Positions 13,440 through 17,303 of a stretch of 17,303 nucleotides of DNA are shown piece by piece. Made by a program: the position numbers and the translations under genes. Positions within the stretch are counted from its first letter, which is position 1. Each line of letters begins with the position of its first letter. The notes beneath the pieces were generated by a model, which made no database searches, had not been told where the DNA came from, and saw nothing but the letters and a program-made list of their open reading frames with translations. The stretch is from Wenzhouxiangella sp. (GTDB lineage: Bacteria > Pseudomonadota > Gammaproteobacteria > Xanthomonadales > Wenzhouxiangellaceae): assembly GCA_007135355.1 (NCBI GenBank), contig SLJA01000232.1, forward strand, positions 1-17,303, in the 5' to 3' direction.

Positions 13440-15152
13440 TCAGACGGACTCCGAGACCAGGTGCTGGATGTTGAGCTGGGGGGTGACTCGGCCCTGCCAG
13501 CGGTTGAGTTCCAGCCGGTAGGTTACGTGCAGGGGATCGGGTAGTTCGTCGCGCAGCAGTCGGCCGGCGCGGAAAGCGATGGCGTCGAGCGCCGGGCCTC
13601 CGGCTTCGGGCTGCAAACGCAGCTTGAGATGCGCCTCACCGACGATGCGCCGCTCTTGCACCTTGAACCGGCCATCGAACAAGGGTTCCGGCCAGGACTG
13701 CCCCCATGGACCGCTTTTTTCCAGCGCTTCGGCGGTCAGCACGTTCAGCTCCTCGGGTTTCAGCGGCCCGTCGGTTTCCACCCGCTCGCTGCCGAACTCA
13801 TGGCGCGCCAGGCAGCTGTCGAAGCCCGAACGAAACGCGTCCAGACGGTCGGATCGCAAGCTCAAGCCCGCCGCGCGCGCGTGCCCACCAAAGCGGTCGA
13901 TCAGGCCGGGCCGGGCGGTGTCGATCTCGACCAGCAGATCGCGCATGTGCAGGCCGGCCGGACTGCGGCCCGAGCCTTTCAGTTCATCACCGCCGGCTTC
14001 AGCCGGAGCAAAGGCAATCACCGGGCGCTGCAGGCGCTCCATCAGGCGACCGGCGACCAGGCCGACCACGCCCTGGTGCCAGCCGGGATGGAACACACAC
14101 AAGCCCCGAACCTCACCGTCGACTTCGGCCATCAAGGCCTCAACCTGGCTTTCGGCGTTTTTCTGCATATCGGCCTGGATGGCCCGGCGTTGTGCATTGA
14201 GCTGGTCCAGCTCGGTGGCCAACGCGCGCGCCGTGCGCTCCGAATCGGCCAGCAGGCAGCGGATGCCAACACTCATGTCCTCCAGGCGCCCGGCCGCGTT
14301 CAGGCGGGGGCCGGCGGCAAAGCCCAGATCAGCAGCCTGGATATACGACAGGTTGCGCCCGGCGATTTCCAGCAGCGCGCGGACGCCGTGACTGCAGCGT
14401 CCGGCGCGCATGCGCGCCAGGCCCTGATAGACCAGCCGGCGGTTGTTTTCGTCCAGCGGCACCAGGTCGGCCACCGTTCCCAGTGCCACCAGGTCCAGCC
14501 ACTGGTCCAGGCGCGGCTCAGGGCGGCGCTGGAACCAGCCCAGCTCGCGCAGGCGAGCGCGCAGCGCCAGCGCGGTGTAGAACATCACCCCGACCCCGGC
14601 CAAGGCCGTCGAACCGAAATTCTCGCCAACCAGATTGGGATTGACGATGGCCTCGGCGGCCGGCAGCTCAGGTCCTGGCAGGTGATGATCGGTCACCACC
14701 ACCTGCATGCCGCGCGCTCGCGCCGCGTCCACGCCGGCGATCGAACTGACACCCTGATCCACCGTCAACAGCACCTCGGGCACGGGCGGCTCGATTTCGG
14801 CGACCAGAGCGGTGCTCAGGCCGTAGCCATGGCGGAAACGGTCCGGAACCAGCCAGCGCACCCGGCGCGCGCCGAGACTGGTCAGGGCGCGCACTGCGAG
14901 CGCGGTGCCGGTGGCCCCGTCGGCGTCAAAATCACCCACCACCAGGATGGACTCACCACGCATGATGGCGCCGGCGAGGATGTCGGCGGCCGAGGCCAGA
15001 CCGCTCAGGCTCGGCGGCAGCAGGGATTTCAGCGAGTAGTCGGGCGCCACCGTCTGGCCGCGCGCGGCCAGCACGCGGGCCACCACCGGATGCAGACCCG
15101 GCAACGCGACCGCGTTCGCCGGTCGACGGCGGATGGCGACCGAGCGAATCAT
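13440..15152 (-). CDS. recJ: RecJ, single-strand-specific 5'-3' exonuclease
   Basis: A 570-residue (E. coli 577) DHH-family nuclease used in recombination and mismatch and base-excision repair. The phosphoesterase motifs are clear: VGDFDADG (74-79 region, D74/D76/D78), LTVDQGVSS (D132), VVVTDHHLPG (DHH at 155-157), LVALGTVADLVPL (220-233), and the DHHA1 motif RFGGHARAAGL (420-430). The frame is open upstream to 15341, but those codons run through the neighbouring gene; the true start is ATG 15152, whose first bases overlap the preceding TGA (ATGA) and which gives MIRSVAIRRRPAN. It is the last gene of the carB-greA-rpfE-like run. The stop abuts the repeat-rich region. Confidence 0.96.
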   Translation of the reverse strand: MIRSVAIRRRPANAVALPGLHPVVARVLAARGQTVAPDYSLKSLLPPSLSGLASAADILAGAIMRGESILVVGDFDADGATGTALAVRALTSLGARRVRWLVPDRFRHGYGLSTALVAEIEPPVPEVLLTVDQGVSSIAGVDAARARGMQVVVTDHHLPGPELPAAEAIVNPNLVGENFGSTALAGVGVMFYTALALRARLRELGWFQRRPEPRLDQWLDLVALGTVADLVPLDENNRRLVYQGLARMRAGRCSHGVRALLEIAGRNLSYIQAADLGFAAGPRLNAAGRLEDMSVGIRCLLADSERTARALATELDQLNAQRRAIQADMQKNAESQVEALMAEVDGEVRGLCVFHPGWHQGVVGLVAGRLMERLQRPVIAFAPAEAGGDELKGSGRSPAGLHMRDLLVEIDTARPGLIDRFGGHARAAGLSLRSDRLDAFRSGFDSCLARHEFGSERVETDGPLKPEELNVLTAEALEKSGPWGQSWPEPLFDGRFKVQERRIVGEAHLKLRLQPEAGGPALDAIAFRAGRLLRDELPDPLHVTYRLELNRWQGRVTPQLNIQHLVSESV

Positions 15153-16048
15153 GTTGCCAGCCGGGGTTTGCGGCGCCAGAAGCGCCAGGCTTGCGCCGGC
15201 GTCAGAGACCAGGCCTGTTCCCCGCCGGCCAGTTCCAGCGCATCGATCCGAGCCACGCACAAGCGCCACCACAGCGGCCGCAACCAATCGGCCAGGGATT
15301 GCAGATTGTCGTCCGCGCTCAGTGCCTGATCGGCCGACCAACAGACCAGACTATGATCGGCCACGCGCGCCGGCGCGTCCAGCGGCTCATGGCTCAGTCC
15401 CAGCCAGTCGGCCAGGCTCAGCAAATCGGCATCGCGCGAGCACACGTGGCTGACGCGCGGCGCGATGCCGGCGCGCGACGGCAGCCTTCCCGGGCCCCAA
15501 AACCACAGACCGCCCACTTCGCTGCGGTCACGGTACTGATGCAGGATGACCTGGGCGTCATTGAGCAGGCGCCGCCACAACCGGGCGTCGGGCCCCTCCG
15601 GCATGGCGTGGTCCATGCTCTGACCGATCAGGGCCGCCGGTGGCTCAAAGCTGCAATTCGGCACGGCATCCAGGCGCAGGTATCCACGCTCGGCAACGGG
15701 CAGCTCGAAGGCAAGCCCAAGCTCGGCGAACAGCTCGCGCAACTCCGGCAACGCCGGATGATCCGGCTCCAAGCGCACGCCGGTTTGCACCCAGACGGCG
15801 TTCAGATCCGGCACCAGCCGCACCGGGTCGGCGCGCATCCAGATGCCGGTCTCGGCCGTGTCGGGCGCGTCGCGCAGGCGGCTGAGGGCGGCCGCCGGCA
15901 GTGATTTTCCGGTCAACAGCTGCGCCCCTGGCGCAGACCCATCGAGCTGACGCGGCGTTGCGCGCGCGCGCAGACGCTGGACCAGCGCGGGGCAGGTTTG
16001 CGCTTCCTTGAACAGCGCCTCCAGCTCAGGGACCCAAACGACGATCAC
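15149..16048 (-). CDS. RpfE-type conserved protein of unknown function
   Basis: A 299-residue protein without signal peptide or membrane spans. The PDPVRL-like segment RADPVRLVPDLNAVWVQTG, then RGYLRLD, and LWFWGPGRLP with LLNDAQVILHQ, recall the Xanthomonas RpfE-type proteins (sometimes annotated as phosphoglycerate-mutase-like), and the genomic position directly before recJ agrees with the rpf region of Xanthomonas. I see no catalytic motif that would support a mutase. It starts with GTG at 16048, 6 bp after the greA stop, with GGAG about 10 bp upstream, and ends in an ATGA overlap with recJ. Biochemical function is unknown; the family call is moderate. Confidence 0.8.
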   Translation of the reverse strand: MIVVWVPELEALFKEAQTCPALVQRLRARATPRQLDGSAPGAQLLTGKSLPAAALSRLRDAPDTAETGIWMRADPVRLVPDLNAVWVQTGVRLEPDHPALPELRELFAELGLAFELPVAERGYLRLDAVPNCSFEPPAALIGQSMDHAMPEGPDARLWRRLLNDAQVILHQYRDRSEVGGLWFWGPGRLPSRAGIAPRVSHVCSRDADLLSLADWLGLSHEPLDAPARVADHSLVCWSADQALSADDNLQSLADWLRPLWWRLCVARIDALELAGGEQAWSLTPAQAWRFWRRKPRLAT

Positions 16049-16054
16049 GCTCGC

Positions 16055-16543
16055 CTACTCCGAGCGGGCGTAGCTCACCTCGACGATTTCAAACACGCGC
16101 AGGCCATTGGGCGCCTGAAACTCGACCACATCGCCTTCTTCCTTACCGATCAAGGCCCGAGCCAGTGGCGCGCTGATCGCCAGGCGCCGTTCATTGACGT
16201 CAGCTTCCAGGTCGCCGACGATGTGCCAGGTGACCTCGGCGGCATTGTCGATTTCTTCCAGCAGCGTCACCGTGGCACCGAACACCACCTTGCTGCCGGC
16301 ATTGAGGGTCGCCACATCGATGATGCGAGCGTTGCCCAGGGCGTTTTCCAGCTCTTGAATACGGCCTTCGATGAAGCCCTGCTGTTCGCGGGCGGCATGG
16401 TATTCGGCATTTTCTTTCAGATCGCCGTGGGCACGCGCCTCGGCAATCGCTTCGATGACGGCCGGGCGCTCGACTTTTTTCAGGCGATCCAGCTCGCGCT
16501 TGAGGCGCTCGGCGCCGACGCGGGTAATCGGAATCTGGCTCAT
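16055..16543 (-). CDS. greA: GreA transcript cleavage factor
   Basis: A 162-residue (E. coli 158) factor that enters the RNA polymerase secondary channel and stimulates cleavage of backtracked RNA. The N-terminal coiled coil (to about residue 75) carries the tip acidic residues D41 and E44 in HGDLKENAEYHAAREQQGF. The C-terminal FKBP-like domain has VFGATVTLLEE and SAPLARALIGKEEGDVVEF. The ATG at 16543 overlaps the carB stop (ATGA), so translation is coupled to carB. This carB-greA order is common in Gammaproteobacteria. Confidence 0.98.
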   Translation of the reverse strand: MSQIPITRVGAERLKRELDRLKKVERPAVIEAIAEARAHGDLKENAEYHAAREQQGFIEGRIQELENALGNARIIDVATLNAGSKVVFGATVTLLEEIDNAAEVTWHIVGDLEADVNERRLAISAPLARALIGKEEGDVVEFQAPNGLRVFEIVEVSYARSE

Positions 16544-17301
16544 GCAGGCTCCTTGCTTGCGTAGAGTTCGGCGAGCGAATGCACGCCGCGTTCGTTCCAG
16601 TGATCCAGCGCGCGCAGGGTGGCGCGCGCACCGGCGATGGTGGTCGAGTAATTCACCTTCTGCTGCAGGGCGGAGCGACGAATGGAAAACGAGTCAGAGA
16701 TCGCCTGCCGCCCTTCGGTGGTGTTGACAATGTAGTCGATCTCACCGTTTTTGATCAGGTCGACGATGTGCGGCCGACCCTGAATCACCTTGTTGACATA
16801 GTCACACTCGACGCCGTTTTCAACCAGGAACTTCCAGGTGCCTTCGGTGGCGACCAATGAAAAACCGCGCTCGGCAAGCTCGCGCGCCACCGGCAACAGG
16901 CGATCCTTGTCGGCGTCGCGCACGCTCAGGAAAGCCCGGCCCGAGGCCGCGGCATTGATTTCCACCGCCTGCTGGGCGCGCGCCACGGCCGCGCCAAAGG
17001 AATGGCCCACGCCCATGGCCTCGCCGGTCGAGCGCATCTCCGGGCCCAGGATGGGGTCCACGCCCTGGAACTTGATGAACGGGTACTTGGGTTCCTTGAT
17101 CGAGTAGAACGGGCTGGAGAGATCACGCTCAATGCCCTGTTTTTCCAAGGATTCCCCTACCATGCAAGAGGCCGCCACGCGGGCCAGCGGCACGCCGGTG
17201 GCCTTGGCCACGAAGGGCACGGTGCGCGAAGCGCGCGGGTTGACTTCCAGCACGTAGAGCTGATCGCCCTGCAAGGCGAACTGCACATTCATCAAGCCGA
17301 C
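16540..17301 (-). CDS. carB: Carbamoyl-phosphate synthase large subunit, C-terminal part
   Basis: The last 253 residues of CarB (full length about 1070); the 5' part lies beyond the window edge. The enzyme makes carbamoyl phosphate for arginine and pyrimidines. Visible are the end of the second ATP-grasp domain (MNVQFALQGDQLYVLEVNPRASRTVPFVAKATG, GVDPILGPEMRSTGEAMGVG) and the MGS-like allosteric domain from about GRAFLSVRDADKDR, with ATEGTWKFL (conserved Thr pair), NKVIQGRPHIVDLIKNGE and NTTEGRQAISDSFSIRRSAL. The TTG at 17295 and ATG at 17292 are internal codons, not starts. It is coupled to greA. Confidence 0.97.
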   Translation of the reverse strand, partial: VGLMNVQFALQGDQLYVLEVNPRASRTVPFVAKATGVPLARVAASCMVGESLEKQGIERDLSSPFYSIKEPKYPFIKFQGVDPILGPEMRSTGEAMGVGHSFGAAVARAQQAVEINAAASGRAFLSVRDADKDRLLPVARELAERGFSLVATEGTWKFLVENGVECDYVNKVIQGRPHIVDLIKNGEIDYIVNTTEGRQAISDSFSIRRSALQQKVNYSTTIAGARATLRALDHWNERGVHSLAELYASKEPA

Positions 17302-17303
17302 GA

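Noticed and set aside
13629..15329. 566-codon open frame on the plus strand opposite recJ
   Set aside because: It is the antisense of a clear recJ in GC-rich DNA; the translation is low-complexity (Q/H/A/R rich) with no recognisable domain.
15153..15341. N-terminal extension of recJ
   Set aside because: These codons run out of frame through the end of the RpfE-like gene; ATG 15152 overlaps that gene's stop and gives a normal RecJ length.

Overview
This is a GC-rich window from a bacterial chromosome, most likely a gammaproteobacterium. The organism call is inferred from four things: the gene order carB-greA-rpfE-like-recJ, which resembles Xanthomonadales and relatives; a complete mlaFEDCBA operon; hslVU; and a PhaZ-type intracellular polyhydroxyalkanoate depolymerase. 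Dispersed small hairpins beginning GTAGGTCGG also fit Xanthomonad-like or Wenzhouxiangella-like genomes. I cannot name the species. Almost all of the window is coding, with many 1-13 bp gene overlaps. The one long non-coding stretch (about 650 bp, 12788-13439) is packed with repeats.

Layout: (1) 1-4779 is a compact catabolic-looking island. It holds the end of a VOC-fold protein, an HMG-CoA-lyase-family lyase (-), a CaiB/BaiF CoA-transferase (+), and LeuD-like and LeuC-like hydro-lyase subunits (-). There is no leuA or leuB. Together the enzymes spell out a plausible route: citraconate to (R)-citramalate (LeuCD-like), then citramalyl-CoA (CoA-transferase), then acetyl-CoA plus pyruvate (lyase). 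The palindrome TGTCCGGACA lies between the divergent lyase and transferase genes. A nine-base version sits just upstream of the leuC-like start, with similar flanking sequence, so all three transcription units may share one regulator. This is the most interesting part of the window. (2) 4780-6903 is hslVU, the ATP-dependent HslVU protease, preceded by a good match to a sigma-32 heat-shock promoter. (3) 6904-7078 is an intergenic region with a large imperfect hairpin made of short related units. (4) 7079-11449 is a tight operon mlaF-mlaE-mlaD-mlaC-mlaB-mlaA plus a polytopic membrane protein. It encodes a retrograde/anterograde phospholipid transport machine for outer-membrane lipid asymmetry, and here the lipoprotein MlaA is in the same operon. 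(5) 11537-12787 is phaZ.

(6) 12788-13439 contains two fold-back elements (CACGCAGAG/CTCTGCGTG termini) that share an identical 78 bp block, and three small hairpins whose stems covary around the same loop. (7) 13440-17303, minus strand, is the chain carB (partial)-greA-rpfE-like-recJ, coupled by ATGA overlaps or a 6 bp gap. It combines pyrimidine/arginine precursor synthesis, transcript-cleavage factor GreA, an uncharacterised RpfE-type protein, and the RecJ 5'-3' single-strand exonuclease.

Housekeeping assignments rest on recognisable motifs and are firm. The citramalate pathway, operator, promoter and repeat interpretations are inference from sequence and family knowledge, with no database search behind them.
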